A stretch of DNA of 64,000 nt from Triglochin maritima (GCA_963682175.1 OY821787.1:18826501-18890500); one strand, 5' to 3'. Shown: positions 34,282 to 46,458, counted from the first letter of the stretch. Notes: a model not told the origin generated them from the letters alone. Made by a program: numbers and translations.

Positions 34282-35699
34282 TGATTGATCGTTTTATATT
34301 TACCGCAAGTGCACGACCGCGTTGAAGCGTTGGCAAATACGGGTTGTCCACTGGGAGGTGTGTCGACAATTGGTTTGTTCGAAGGCGAGAGGTAAAGGAA
34401 GGAGAGAAAGATGTATTACACTACACTACACTAATCTAAACTAGTAAACAAGCAAGCTGAAATGAAATAACTAAACAACTAAGCTAAACAACTAATGAAG
34501 AAGATAAAAAGACAGGAATGGAAACCCCTAAGGGGTGGAGTGTGTGTGTGTGCACATGAAATAAGTGTGGTGTTGAATGCATACTATAATCTCAAGTGTG
34601 GTTAGTGTTTGTTCATGCATAAGAAGTACCTCATGGCAAAGCCTATCATTTACAACACTAACGTAGGTGATTAATATGAGCAATGCAAGGTTGTTATTAA
34701 GACACTTAGACAAGCATAGAGTGTACCTAAGCTATGGCAGAAACCATCAAGTAAGGTTCTTAATAATTCAAGCAAGCATACTAATATTTCTCACAAAACA
34801 TTCATATTAAGCATTCATACCACCTACATAACACGTACATACATCTACTCCACCCCCAAAGGGGATGGAACTACTCACATATATTTAAACTAACTACTCT
34901 AACAAAATGAAGCATTATACTGAAATGAAACTACACTAATCAAGCAAGAAATATTAAAGAAGCTTAAAAGGAAAAGAAAGACTAAACAAGCATGCACAAA
35001 TTAAAAGACAAGACTAAAAGAAAACTAGAACAATTATTTTATTAACAATGACGCACATTGAATGTAGTATTCTTCTCCACCTTGAGTTTTTGCTTCAAGG
35101 CTCACTCCTTAGTATAGAGAATGCCACCAAGTAATGGGTAATTACAATAGAAGGTGAAGAGTTCTATTTATAGGCATGGAAAAAACTAATCCGGGACAAT
35201 CCCCCGACGTGGGACTAAACCAATACCACAAATACACTAAGAATACATTAATACACGTACTCCACAAATCTTAGCAGATTCAGAGCAATATGGACCGCCA
35301 ATTAGCGGTCCAAGACCGCCAATTGGCGGTCTATATGATCCAGATCTCGTTGGTTTTGGTTGTGGGCTTTTCTTGATGGATATGTTGGTCTTGGATGTAT
35401 CTACTTTGCTTGTTGGAGCTCCGACCCGAATCGAATTGCCAAAATACTCCCCATGATGGTGTGGAGTTTCCTGTTTTGCTCTTAGGTCCTTCGGTCTTCC
35501 GATCAGGTCCTTCTCCCTTGCATCTTTGTCCCTAGGTCTCACAATTAAGTCCTTTTTCCTGCTTTTGGGTCCTTTCATGGCTCTTCTCTTCAAACCTCTT
35601 TATTCCTGAAAACTAAACATAAAACTCGTCACGTAGCATTGCTTAGGTGTAAGATAATGGATATAAGATACAAATATGAGCATGAAATGATGTCAATCA
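34282..35699 (-). repeat. 3'-side LTR of the gag-only element
   Basis: 1418 bp with TG...CA ends on either reading. It carries TATTTACCGCAAGTGCACGACC near its left end, and at 35295-35337 a near-palindromic pair built on GACCGCCAATTGGCGGTC. Confidence 0.75.
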
Positions 35700-35712
35700 A
35701 ATACCCCCACAC
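35700..35712 (-). other. Polypurine tract of the gag-only element
   Basis: Minus-strand GGTGTGGGGGTAT touches the LTR at 35699. This is the expected place and composition for the plus-strand primer. Confidence 0.7.
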
Positions 35713-36867
35713 CTAAGTTTTTGCTAGTCCCGAGCAAAACAAAGAAAGAGAAAAGCAAACGAGAAACAAGAAATCCTAACTCACTTTCGTAGGAATCACG
35801 GTTGCACTTAGCACGTGCAACAAGCCGTTAAACCTCCTTATTGCCAAGGAGGAGTGTTGTCTCCTGATGGTTTTCAGCGGATATACCCACAAAATCCGAA
35901 CAAGATGCATTATTCAATCTAGACACTCGACTCGTTGGACAAATTTTGTCGATCAAAATGCGGTAATCCTACGGTCCGACTCTATATAGGTAATCAGTCC
36001 ACACCTAGCCTAATAAATCATTCGTGCAAGTTAAATAAGGAATTAAGTGAAAGACATGGACAACCTCAACATCCTCAAGTGATACAAAGTGTAAGGTCCA
36101 TTAAGGTTGTTATTTGCATTACCATTTTTTTTCTTTTTGTTTCTTTTCACATTTTTGTTTCTTTTTATTAGTTGGAGCTTCATTCTCCCAGGGTCAGTTT
36201 TCGTGCATCATTGCCCATGAGGACTTACACTATCACGTACACCTTTCCCCAAATCTCCACATAGGGCAATCCCTACCACCCGTGTAACGGGAGTTCGCTC
36301 GGCGCATCCCAAGTCAGATGACTCGAAAGCACCAGGCACAAAGTCCCCTCAGACCTACTTTCCCGAGTGATAGGAGCCGTGCGACAAGAGAGAACACATA
36401 CTCACTTATTTTTTATCTACACATGAACCAAAACCCCTACACTTAATGTCTCACAACAAGATTTAAAGGGTCCTTGACTACAACAAACTTCCTAAATTAA
36501 CAAACACGAATTATTGACTCACTAGGTTCAGGGTGGACTTCTTTGAATGTTTGAGCACTGAAACCGTATGATTACTCACCCCCAAGGGAAAACTCGGGTG
36601 CATCCTAACGACTCGATAAATACTAAAGCCACAGTACTAGATATCCTAATGCATCAAGTTCAAGACAATTTTGGGAGCTTTCTTTTTACTTTGCCTCTCA
36701 ACGGTTTTGCACATGCTAAACACACGCAAAACCCACAAAACATTTTCTTTCACAAACACATGAATATTTGAAAGAAATGTGAAAATTTTAAAGCACTAGG
36801 CAAGCAAAAGAAGACAAGTCACCCAAGGATCATGGCAAGAAGATTTATCGATATTAAATGCAGCACA
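35713..36867 (-). other. Non-coding region between gag and 3' LTR
   Basis: The place where pol would be expected holds no pol-like frame. The block after the purine tract (CCTAAGTTTTTGCTAGTCCCGAGCAA on the plus strand) resembles the region beside the 3' LTR of other Athila/Tat elements as I recall it. Nothing else is recognised. Confidence 0.55.
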
Positions 36868-38160
36868 CTAACATGACCCTAACAATGCGCACAAAATAAA
36901 ACAAAATCGAAAGAAAAGGGTCATTCCTAGGACGATTATAGGTCGACGAATAAGGGTCACACGGTGTGTGTGTGCATTATAGGTCGACGAATAAGGCTCA
37001 TTCCTAGGACGAATAAGGGTCATTCCTAGGACGATTATAGGTCGACGAATAAGGGTCACACCTGGATTATAGGTCAACGAATAAGGGTCATTCCTAGGAC
37101 GATTAAATGCAGCATTAACTTGTTCCATGTCCGAAGAAATGTGTGCACACTCCTCCAAAACATGACCAGTTTGACCACACCTAGCGCAAGAAACAGAAGA
37201 GATTTGATTTACTAGGGGTCGGGTTTGAAGCTCTAGAGTTTCCATCCTACGCATAAGGGTGGCTAATTTCGCTTCAGCAGCTATAGAAGCATCTACAGCT
37301 AAGACACCTGATCTGGATTGATTTGCTATTCTAGATCCAATACTTGGGTTGGTCGGTGCCCTAGCCGTGTCCCATTGCATACTATTATCAGCTAAGTCTT
37401 CAAGAAAAGTCCAAGCATCATTCTCATTTTTGGACATAAAGCTTCCTTGGCTTACAGATTCTAGCATAACTCTAGATGTAGGTGTCAATCCCTCATAGAT
37501 AATTTGGCACAATTGCCATCTTGGAATTCCATGATGAGGGCATTGGGTCAGCAGGTGCTTAAATCTTTCCAAATAGGAATAGAACGGCTCGCTCTCAGAT
37601 TGAACGAATGCACAAATTTCATTTCTAATCCTAATAGTCTTATGGTTGGGGAAATATTTCTTTAAGAACACTTGAACAAACTCAGCCCAACTCCTAATAG
37701 ATCTTTCGGCTAGACTATATAGCCATTTCTTAGCGTCGTCCTTCAGTGCTAGAGGCATGAATTTAAGACGCACTGCCTCCTCAAGGATATGCTGGTATTG
37801 CATAAGGGAGCAGATTTCCTCAAATTCTCTAAGGAAGAGATATGGGTCTTCCTTAGAGGTGAACTTGGGCAACATACTCAGGTATTGTGCCTTTAGTTCG
37901 AAGTCGCGACCCGGTATGGTGGGCATAACGATGCACGATGGCTGAGCAGCCATCGTTGGGTAGCACCGATCCCTCAGAGTCATAGGTGGTGCAACAGGTG
38001 GATCCACTACATTCTCACCCATTGGATCCGGGTAAGGTGGTGCAACAGGTTGATTGGGGCTAAGCTCTAGACTGGAATCTAGATGAACTCGTGAGAGTCG
38101 ATTGCTCAAGTCCCGAACCCAAATATGAGTGCACCGGTTTGAATTAATTTTTGAATTCAA
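36868..38160 (-). CDS. Athila/Tat-type gag protein (430 aa)
   Basis: A capsid-type gag for particle assembly. The core at about aa 85-235 matches the plant retrotransposon gag family (DFELKAQYLSML, DDAKKWLYSL, SWAEFVQVFLKKYFP, CPHHGIPRWQLCQIIYEGL). A CCHC knuckle, CARCGQTGHVLEEC, lies at about aa 326-339. The last 70 or so residues are encoded by a short DNA repeat (36914-37107) and look like read-through of non-coding repeat, so the natural C-terminus may have been replaced. The ATG is the first in frame, but the N-terminal 30 residues are unlike gag and the true start is uncertain. The core has no stop. Confidence 0.85.
   Translation of the reverse strand: MNSKINSNRCTHIWVRDLSNRLSRVHLDSSLELSPNQPVAPPYPDPMGENVVDPPVAPPMTLRDRCYPTMAAQPSCIVMPTIPGRDFELKAQYLSMLPKFTSKEDPYLFLREFEEICSLMQYQHILEEAVRLKFMPLALKDDAKKWLYSLAERSIRSWAEFVQVFLKKYFPNHKTIRIRNEICAFVQSESEPFYSYLERFKHLLTQCPHHGIPRWQLCQIIYEGLTPTSRVMLESVSQGSFMSKNENDAWTFLEDLADNSMQWDTARAPTNPSIGSRIANQSRSGVLAVDASIAAEAKLATLMRRMETLELQTRPLVNQISSVSCARCGQTGHVLEECAHISSDMEQVNAAFNRPRNDPYSLTYNPGVTLIRRPIIVLGMTLIRPRNEPYSSTYNAHTHRVTLIRRPIIVLGMTLFFRFCFILCALLGSC
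36914..37107. repeat. Short tandem repeat at the 3' end of gag
   Basis: Alternating copies of ATTATAGGTCGACGAATAAG and GGTCATTCCTAGGACG, four to five times with rearrangements. They give the protein repeats RRPIIVLGMTL and RPRN.PYS.TYN. Confidence 0.85.
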
Positions 38161-39450
38161 ATTCCAAATTTAAATCCAAATTCAAATTCAAGAATCAATT
38201 GATTTTTTTTATTTTTTTTGTAATATTTTTTTTTAAAATGGAAACAAACAATAGAAGTGGAAAAGATGAGAAAGGAATTCTAATCTAGAGAATTGAGGTG
38301 AGAAGAGAAAGAAGACTCAGATGAGAAGGGAAACTTAACTCTAAAAGATAGATGAGAGGGTTGGTCAGAAGTTTCCTAAACAAGCACGGTTCAAACAATC
38401 CTAGACCTAGTGTAGCTTAAGTCTAGACGACTCCTAACTGGTTGACTCGAATTGATTCGCTTGATTCACCTCCCTCACTAATCAAACCAAATTGGCCAGG
38501 CCGTGTATAGCTAGTGGGGGTGCTTCCGACAGAGTCGGTGCCAATTAGACAACCACTTCGCTTGGAAGACTTACGTCAACACAAAAACACTTTATAGACA
38601 CCAAATTTAATTCGATCAGCTTCAAGTCATAGCAAGTCAAACCAATCTTCTCCTTAATTGAGTCTGAATCCTTAGGGGCCAATGTCTAATTGATTTTAAA
38701 TTAAGGCTTGGGTGACACTTTGGGATTGTTATTTGTGGGTCACGGAAGTGTGATGAAATCCCCACCGTATCTTTTCCTACGGAGTTGCCCTTAAGATAGT
38801 TTAACTTAAATCTAGCAAAGATAGTTAAACATTGGTCTTTAGTGGGGGACAATTGCAAGGGTTGTATGCAAACTAATTTATATGCTTAAATGCAATCGAT
38901 AAAAACTGCGCACGTACCTTGCCTCCAGCACTCTTCAACAATGAATTGATTTGCAAAATTTAGCATGCATAATGCGAGAAAATCTCTAAATGATGCATGC
39001 ACTAAGGTCTTTCTAATTTTGCAAAATTTTAGGTCACAAGTTGAATTAGTGTCAATTATGGAAGTTTGCCCTACACATGCAATTCTACCAAGAAGGAAAT
39101 TTTTCGAAAATAGAAATTTCGAGGAAAAAGCCAACAAAGGTTACCTACGCACGCTCAGTCGGGTTCGCCGCCCGCTCTCGAAAATTTCCAGCTTCTCTAC
39201 GCGTCCACCCAGAGATGATTCACGTCTCAGAAAAGTTTCAGGACCAGACGTCCAACCCGTGCGGCGTTTCCGCCGCAAACTACACTGTTGGTGAGGCGAT
39301 TTCGCCGCTTGGTCACCTTGGATTGCGTTCGGATTTTTGAGTCGTCTCTAATACTTCCTGAAAAGCACAGAGAAAACGTTAGATCGCAAAAAAACAAGAT
39401 CCACACAAAACAAACAAAAATCACAAAAAAAACTTGAAATTCTCGTCGCC
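38161..39450 (-). other. 5' leader of the gag-only element
   Basis: Non-coding DNA between primer site and gag. It contains an ATTCAAATT-type repeat at 38155-38195, an A/T-rich run at 38205-38240, and at about 39250-39310 a GCGGCGTTTCCGCCGC palindrome of the kind also found in the adjoining LTR. Confidence 0.55.
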
Positions 39451-39468
39451 TCCTCGGCAACGGCGCCA
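39451..39468 (-). other. Primer-binding site, tRNA-Asp type
   Basis: The minus strand reads TGGCGCCGTTGCCGAGGA next to the LTR at 39475. This differs by one base from the tRNA-Asp primer site TGGCGCCGTTGCCGGGGA typical of Athila elements as I recall it, which supports both orientation and lineage. Confidence 0.85.
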
Positions 39469-39474
39469 AAAACT

Positions 39475-40742
39475 TGTTGAGTTTTTTTATTTATACCGCA
39501 AGTGCACGGCGTCGATGAAGACGCGGCAAGTACGGGTCGAACACAAGGAGGGAGAGATTCTTATATTTTTGTGATTTTTTGATTAAGGAGAGAAAAAGAG
39601 AAATAGGGTTGGGTTGAGATTTTTGGATTTATTTTGATTTTTTTAAAGCAAGAATCAACAAAAACAAAAACTTAGAAGAAACAACTATGGATGAGAGTCC
39701 AGGGGGTGAGAGTTATGAATCTTCGAGTTAGATTAGAGATCACGAAAATTATTATAAATCAAGTGAGATATTAAGCCTCATATGATAATTGAGTTAACAA
39801 AAACTCATATGATCAAAACACTAACAAGAAATTAAAATCAAAACGATCTCTCTTCTCTAACCCTAAATCCGTCACCCCCACCCTTTGGAGGGTTTTAGAA
39901 ACCCATGGGGAGAAGATGAGGAGAAGGGGTCATGGAGATCATCGAGAGAATACGAAAAAAAGGGAAATATTATACTAAACTACGATCTACGAAAATAAAA
40001 GCAATTATTCTAAGCACGCAACAAATTATTCTAAGAGAAAAATAAAGAACAACTAAATTACTCTACTGGAATTAAGAACATGAAACATTAATCTAAAACT
40101 AAGCTTACAAAAGACAAAGATAATGGAGAATTAAACGGGCAGAATTTTATTGCTTTAGAATGTAATACAAAAAGTTTCCCTCACAACACAATTTCGTGGC
40201 TATTTATAGCCAATACAAGAAACCCTGGGTATGAATAAAGAAGGACACGTGGTATGACACGTTTGGTTGAAATTCGGAGGCATGGATCGCAACCCGAGCG
40301 GCGTTTCCGCCGCACAATGACCGTTAGATGCGGCGGAATCGCCGCATGGATGGTCCAGATCGTTTTGTGCTTTTTGTGGTGTGTTTTTGGTATGTTCTAG
40401 CTGGCCTCCATGCGTCTGAATCAATCATTGCATATCTTTGGAGATCCGAATTTAATTTCTTCTTGAATATTCCTCCAAAATAACTTTTTAGTCCTTCTAA
40501 TTTGCGATCAGGTCCCTGGCTTCTTATGCAATCAATTGGACTTCAACTTGAGCTTGAATCTCTAGCTAATTGGTCTTTGTGATCCATCTAAGTCCATTGC
40601 AAGCGTTGTAGCTCGAATATTGGTAAATTGTATTGTAACTCCTGAATTCTGCACAATTGCTCAAAACAATACCTTAGTAGCATTTATTTATATAAAAATA
40701 ATCTAAACGAAAGACATATGATGCAATGTATGCAATGCATCA
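39475..40742 (-). repeat. 5'-side LTR of the gag-only element
   Basis: 1268 bp. On the minus strand it starts TGATGCATTGCATACATTGC and ends ACTCAACA. It is the same family as the solo LTR at 41340-42567, in the opposite orientation. It carries two GCGGCG...CGCCGC palindromes (about 40298-40345). Confidence 0.85.
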
Positions 40743-40808
40743 GGACACATGCATTTTATCTTTTAGCATGCATTCATAGCTGAAGTTTGTGATTGTTGCT
40801 TCTGTCAG

Positions 40809-43800
40809 ATGACTCCTAGACGCGTGAGGAGTTCTCCGCGTGATCGTGATGCCAGTGATGCCACTGAGGGCGCCAACTGGGACAGGTTGGGCATGTTTCT
40901 GGAGCGTCAGGCAGCCCAGAATGTGCAGGGCGGGATGGACGCTGAGCACGATCGGTTTATGCGTCAGCACCCACCGAGTTTCGATGGCAGGAGTGCTTCA
41001 GAGGTAGCGGAGGACCGAGTCTTCAAGATACAGAAGATCTTCCGAGCGATTAGAGTTGCACCTGAGAGGAGGGTGGATCTGGCCACCTATGTATTTGATG
41101 GCGAGACAACCAACTGGTGGAGGACCGCGTCTACGGTTATGTTTGAGGACCGTGAGGACGTCAGCTGGGAGGAGTTCTTGGAGGTGTTTCATGAGCAGTA
41201 CTTTTCCCAGCACGTCATGGATCGGAAGAGGGAGGAGTTCATGTCGCTGGAGCAGAAAGATATGACTATGGCGAGTTAGATCAGCAGGTTCAACGCTTTG
41301 GAGCATTACTGCCCCGAGATCTGTGTGACTCCTGAGCAGTGATGCATTGCATACATTGCATCATATGTCTTTCATTTAGATTACTTTTACATCAATAAAT
41401 GCTACTAAGGTATGTGTTTAGTCTTATTTACAGAATACAGGGACCTGAATGCAATTTACCCACATCCCGAGCATAAACGCGTGCAAAAGATTCATTTCTA
41501 TCATAAAGACCAAGTTCAAGTTTATCGGGGTACAAATGGAAATGTATCCAAGCATAAAAGCATTCAAGTCCTAATTGCAAAAAAAACAAGGACATAAGCA
41601 CAAAAGTAACCAGGGACTTAACTGCAAAAAGTCAAGGACCTAATTGCAAATCACGAGTAGCTTTTATTCTCTTGGAGAAAATATATAGAAAAATCAATGT
41701 ATATCTCCAAATATGTGAAGGAATTAATCCGGAGCTCAAAAGAATGGAAAGAATCAATCCAGACGCGTAAAGGAGGATCAAATCATACCATAAACATTCA
41801 ACCAAAATCCGGACAAAATCAGGCCAGATTGTGCGGCGTTTCCACCGCACCACACATACAATATGCGGCGTTTCCGCCGCCCAAGCTTCGATCCGTGTGC
41901 TCCAATTTCGTCCAGTCATGTCTGGACACGTGTACTTTCCAATATTATACCTAGATCCCTTGTAGCAACTATAAATAGACCCGAGAACGATGTTAGAAGG
42001 GTCCTTAGTCTTTGGTGGTAGTTTTTATTCTTAATCTTAGTTTTGTAATCTTCTTTTCATTAATAAAATTCTGTCTTTTATTTCTTACTTTTAGTTTTCT
42101 TTTGTAATGTCTCAAGGACCCCTTCTTCCTCCCTCTATGAGTTTCTAACTCCTTCCAAAGGGTGGAGGTGACGGATTAGGGTGAAGAGAAGATGAATGAA
42201 TGTTATTATTTTAATTTCGTGTTAGTATATTTTGATTACTTGAGTTTATGTTAAATCATTTATCATGTAATGCTTTATAACTAATATGATTTATTATAAG
42301 TTTCTAAATTCTCTAATCTAAACCTTAAATCTAAACCTCCACCCGACGGAATTCACATCTTTGTTCGTGTTTTAGTTTTAATTGTTCTTGTTTCTTGCTT
42401 TCGATAATTAAAAATCAAAAATCTCAAAACCAACTTATTTCTTCTCTCCTTCTTTCCCCCAATCGAAATAACAAAAATAACGAAATCTCTCCCTCCTTGT
42501 GTTCGACCCGTATTTGCCACGTCTCCATTGACGCCGTGCACTTGCGGTATAAATTAAATTCTCACCAAGCAGCGGGCGAGGAAGTTCGTAAAGGGACTGA
42601 GGCAGCCACTCCGATCACGTGTGATCAACAGCATGCCGCAGACCCTTGCTGATGCGGTGAAGCATGCTACTATCATCGAGCAGGACCAGAGGGAGTGTCT
42701 TCAGGAGTCAAGGAAGGCACTAGTGAGCCGAGCAGTCGGCCGTGGAGCAGGGAACCCGGGCAAGAGGCCCAGGTTTGATGGAGGAGGAGCACGTTAGTCT
42801 GGAGCGTGCACTTCTTGTGGGAGGTTTCACCCAGGTCAGGAGTGCTTCAGGCGTACTGGAGCTTGCATGGGATGCGGGCAGTTAGGCCACTTCATTCGGG
42901 AGTGCCCGACTCGGCAGGGCGAGCCTAGCAGAAGGTCTGGGCCACCAGTAGCAGGGAAGAGTGGAGGCAGTCGATCCGTTGTTTCACCAGGACAGGGCAC
43001 GAAGACCGGGCGAGTCTTCACCATTCAGGCTGAGGAGGCGAGGGACTCCAACACCGTGGTGGAAGGTACACTTTCTGTTTCTGGTTCGATAGCGCGTGTG
43101 TTGTTTGATTGCGGTGCCACTCACTCCTTCATTTCGAAGAAGTTTGCTGGCGAGTTGGGTCGAACCCCTGTGTTACTGACTGATGTTTTGGAGGTCAGCA
43201 CGCTCATGGGTGAGGTGGGCACTGTGGGGAGCTATTTCCCTGGCACCACAGTTGTTTCAGGAGACCATGATTTTCCGACAGATCTGGTCTTGTTACCGAT
43301 GGAGGACTTCGACGTCATACTGGGGATGGATTGGCTGTCATAGTACGACGTGCGGATCTTTTGCCGTGAGAAGAAGATCTTGATTCTGATGGAGGGCTTG
43401 CCAGATGTTTTGATCAGAGGTACGAGGAGCAGAGGGGGTCGTCTGATTGTGTCTGCAATTAAGGTGCAGAGACTGATCCAGCAAGGATGCAGAGCGTTTG
43501 TGGCCACGCTGATTGTTCATGATCCTGAGACGTGGAGGCTGGAGGATATAGAGGTTGTGCGGGAGTTTCCAGATGTGTTTCCTGCAGAGATTCCATCATT
43601 ACCACCGCACCGAGAAATCGAGTTCGACATTGAGTTGGTTGCGGGTAGGACACCTCAGTCGAAGGCTCCGTATCGAATGACACCTGCTAAGCTCACAGAG
43701 CTGAAGAAGCAGTTGCAGGAGTTGATGGACTCCGGGTTTATTCACCATGGGGAGCACTTGTGCTGTTCGTGAAGAAGAAGGATGGGTCGTTGCGAATGTG

Positions 43801-46428
43801 CATCGACTATAGGATGCTGAATAAAGTTTCCGTCCGGAACCGGTACCCTTTGCCTAGGATTGATGATTTGTTTGATCAGCTGCAGACGGCGAGAGTGTTC
43901 TCGAAGATTGATCTGCGTTCGGGTTATCACCGGTTGCGGATCAGAGAGGCAGATGTTCAGAAGACAACCTTTAAGACCCGGTACGGGCACTACGAGTTCT
44001 TGGTGATGCCGTTTGGACTCACGAATGCACCTGCAACATTGATGGACCTGATGAATAGGACCTTTCAGCCGTACCTCGAAAGATTTGTCGTTGTATTCGT
44101 GGACGACATCTTAGTGTACTCGCCTGACCAGGAGCTGCATCGAGAGCGCTTGAGGATTGTGTTTGGCATCTTGAGGGATCAGCAGCTCTATGCCGAGTAC
44201 GCGAAGTGCGAGTTTTGGTTGGATCAGGTGGCATTTCTGGGGCATATTGTGTCAGCAGATGGGATTTCGGTGGATCCGGCGAAGGTCGGGGCTGTGACTT
44301 AGTGGAGAGCCCCGCCGAGCGTTACAGAGATTAGGACCATCGTAGGACTGGCAGGGTATTATAGACGGTTCATTTAGGATTTCTCCAGACTTGCATCGCC
44401 GCTGACAGCGTTGACGCAGAAGGGCGTCAAGTTTGTCTGGTCCCACAAGTGCGAGGACAGCTTTCAGGAACTGAAGAGGCGATTGACGACAACACCTATT
44501 CTGACGCTACCGAGTGGCAGTGGAAGTAATGTGATATACAGCGATGCGTCAGGGATTGGCTTGGACTGTGTTCTGATGCAGCACGGGAAGGTGGTGGCGT
44601 ACGCTTCGAGACAGCTGAAGGTGTACAAGAAGAACTACCCTACTCATGATTTGGAGTTAGCAGCGGTAGTTCATGCGTTGAAGACCTGACGACACTATCT
44701 TTACGGCGAGCAGTTCGAGGTCTTCACAGATCATCAGAGCCTGAAGTATTTGTTCTCGCAGAAGGAGCTGAATATGAGGCAGCGTAGATGACTCGAGTTC
44801 ATTAAGGACTACGACTTCACCATTTCCTATCATCCGGGGAAGGTGAATTCGGTTGCAGATGCGTTGAGCAGGAAAGTGGAGGTTTCAGTTGCGAGTCTGT
44901 GCGTCCAGGAGTGGAGACTACTCGAGACGTTATCAGAATGGAGGCCGTTCACAGAGGGTTCAGAGGGAGCAGTGATTGTTGGGCTTCGAGTGGAGCCGCA
45001 GAATGTCTCACGTGTGGTGCAGGCTTAACATGGGGATGAGAAGTTAGTTGGTCCGCTACGTTAGCTTCCACAGATGAGTCAGACTTCAGTGTGGGGGTTG
45101 ATGATGGTTTGAGGTTCAGGAGTCAGATCTGGGTGCCGAAGCTCGAATGGATGAGAGATGACATCATGGAGGAGGCACACAGAGCGAGGTACACCATTCA
45201 CCCTGGGAGCACGAAGATGTATAAGGACCTGCAGCGGAACTTCTGGTGGAAGGGCATGAAGAGGGACATCACAGAGTTTGTGGAGCGATGCTTAGTCTGT
45301 CAGCAGGTGAATATTGAGCATCAGCGACCAGCAGGACCGATGCAGTGTATTGAGCTTCCTGAGTGGAAGTAGGAGCACGTGACGATGGATTTTGTCACAG
45401 GGTTGCCAAAGACGAGGAGATTCCACGACGCGATTTCGGTGATAGTCGATCGACTGACCAAGTCAGCGCACTTCTTAGCGATCAGGACCACTTTGCCATT
45501 GGAGGGTCTAGCTAGGTTGTACGTGGAGGAGATAGTCAGGTTGCATGGAGTACCAGTGAGCATTATTTCTGACCGATATCCTCGTTTCACTTCCAGATTT
45601 TGGGGGAGTCTGCAGCAGGCATTGGGGACGTGTCTGAGGTTCAGTACGGCGTTCCATCCGCAGACAGATGGTCAGTCATAGAGGACGATTCAGACCTTGG
45701 AGGATATGCTGAGGGCATGCATATTGGATTGGGCAGGACACTGGGATGAGCACTTGCCGCTGATAGAGTTCGCCTACAACAACAACTACCATTCGAGTAT
45801 TGGGATGACACCGTATGAGGCGTTGTACGAGAGGCCTTGCAGATCACCGGTATGCTGGAGTGATGTGGGCGAGAGGCAGTTAGTGGGGCCAGAGCTTGTG
45901 CAGATGTATGCAGAGAAGGTGGATGTGATCCGGAGGAGACTAGCCACAGCACAGAGCAGACAGAAGAGTTATGCGAATCGACGCAGACGGGTGTTGAGTT
46001 TTGAGGTGGGTGACCATGTGTTTCTAAAGATTTCCCCAGCCCGAGGAGTGATGAGGTTTGGGAAGAAGGAGAAGCTCAGTCCGAGGTACGTTGGGCCGTT
46101 CGAGATCCTCGACCGAGTTGGAGAGGTTGCTTACCGGATTGCATTGCCACCGCAGTTTTCGGGTCCTCACAACGTCTTCCATGTGTCGATGCTGAGGAAG
46201 TACGTTGCAGATCTAGCTCATGTGATTGAGATTGCAGTGCCAGAGATCCAGCAGGACCTGTCTCTTGAGGAGAGACCAGTCGAGATCGTTGATCGTATGG
46301 ATCACCAACTCAGGAGGAGGACCATTCCGATGGTGAAGGTCAGGTGGCAGAATCACAGCGAGCGCGAGGCCACATGGGAGATCGAGGAAGAACTCCGAAG
46401 GCAGTATCCAGAGCTTTTCGGTGAGTAG
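40809..46428 (+). pseudogene. Gypsy-3 gag-pol, disrupted
   Basis: It is colinear with gypsy-1 gag-pol from MTPRRVR to the C-terminal PELFGE and interrupted by the solo LTR 41340-42567. Protease (FDCGATHSF near 43111), RT (FVDDILVYS near 44098), RNase H, integrase (CLVCQQ, MDF, HPQTDG) and chromodomain-like tail are recognisable. Stops lie at 41277, 42794, 43340, 44299, 44375, 44687, 44789, 45026, 45369 and 45678. A deletion of about 14 bp near 43743 shifts the frame, and there are further indels near 45055. Most stops are C-to-T or G-to-A changes relative to gypsy-1. Confidence 0.92.
41340..42567 (+). mobile_element. Solo LTR inserted in gypsy-3 gag
   Basis: A 1228-bp LTR, TGATGCATTG...TTCTCACCA, flanked by the duplication AGCAG (41335-41339, 42568-42572). 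It interrupts the gag codons EQ.RARKF. It is the same family as 39475-40742 (same first 30 bases, same CACTTGCGGTATAAA near the end). A single LTR with an intact TSD is the product of LTR-LTR recombination after insertion. It contains the GCGGCG...CGCCGC palindromes at about 41829 and 41865. Confidence 0.93.
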
Positions 46429-46458
46429 TTGCTTTGATTTCGGGACGAAATCCTTTTA

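Larger units (their letters stand above)
34282..40742 (-). mobile_element. Gag-only Athila/Tat-like LTR element with mismatched LTRs
   Basis: On the minus strand the order is LTR (40742-39475), tRNA-Asp-type primer site (39468-39451), leader, gag (38160-36868), purine-rich GGTGTGGGGGTAT (35712-35700), LTR (35699-34282). No protease, reverse transcriptase or integrase is present, so it must rely on another element. The two LTRs share layout and the ACCGCAAGTGCACG block but little else (1268 against 1418 bp). The flanks (TATCT and GGACA) do not match, so the structure is probably a recombinant of two related elements. Confidence 0.8.

Noticed and set aside
35237..35593. 118-codon minus-strand frame with KD-rich repeats
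   Set aside because: It falls within the LTR 34282-35699, and the repeats come from GGTCCTT/AGGTC-type sequence with no domain.
34282..40742. Treating this region as an ordinary complete element with paired LTRs
   Set aside because: The LTR sequences differ too much and the flanking 5-mers do not match, so I describe it as recombinant.
41632..41919. 95-codon minus-strand frame as a gene
   Set aside because: It is inside the solo LTR bounded by the TSD AGCAG and resembles no protein.
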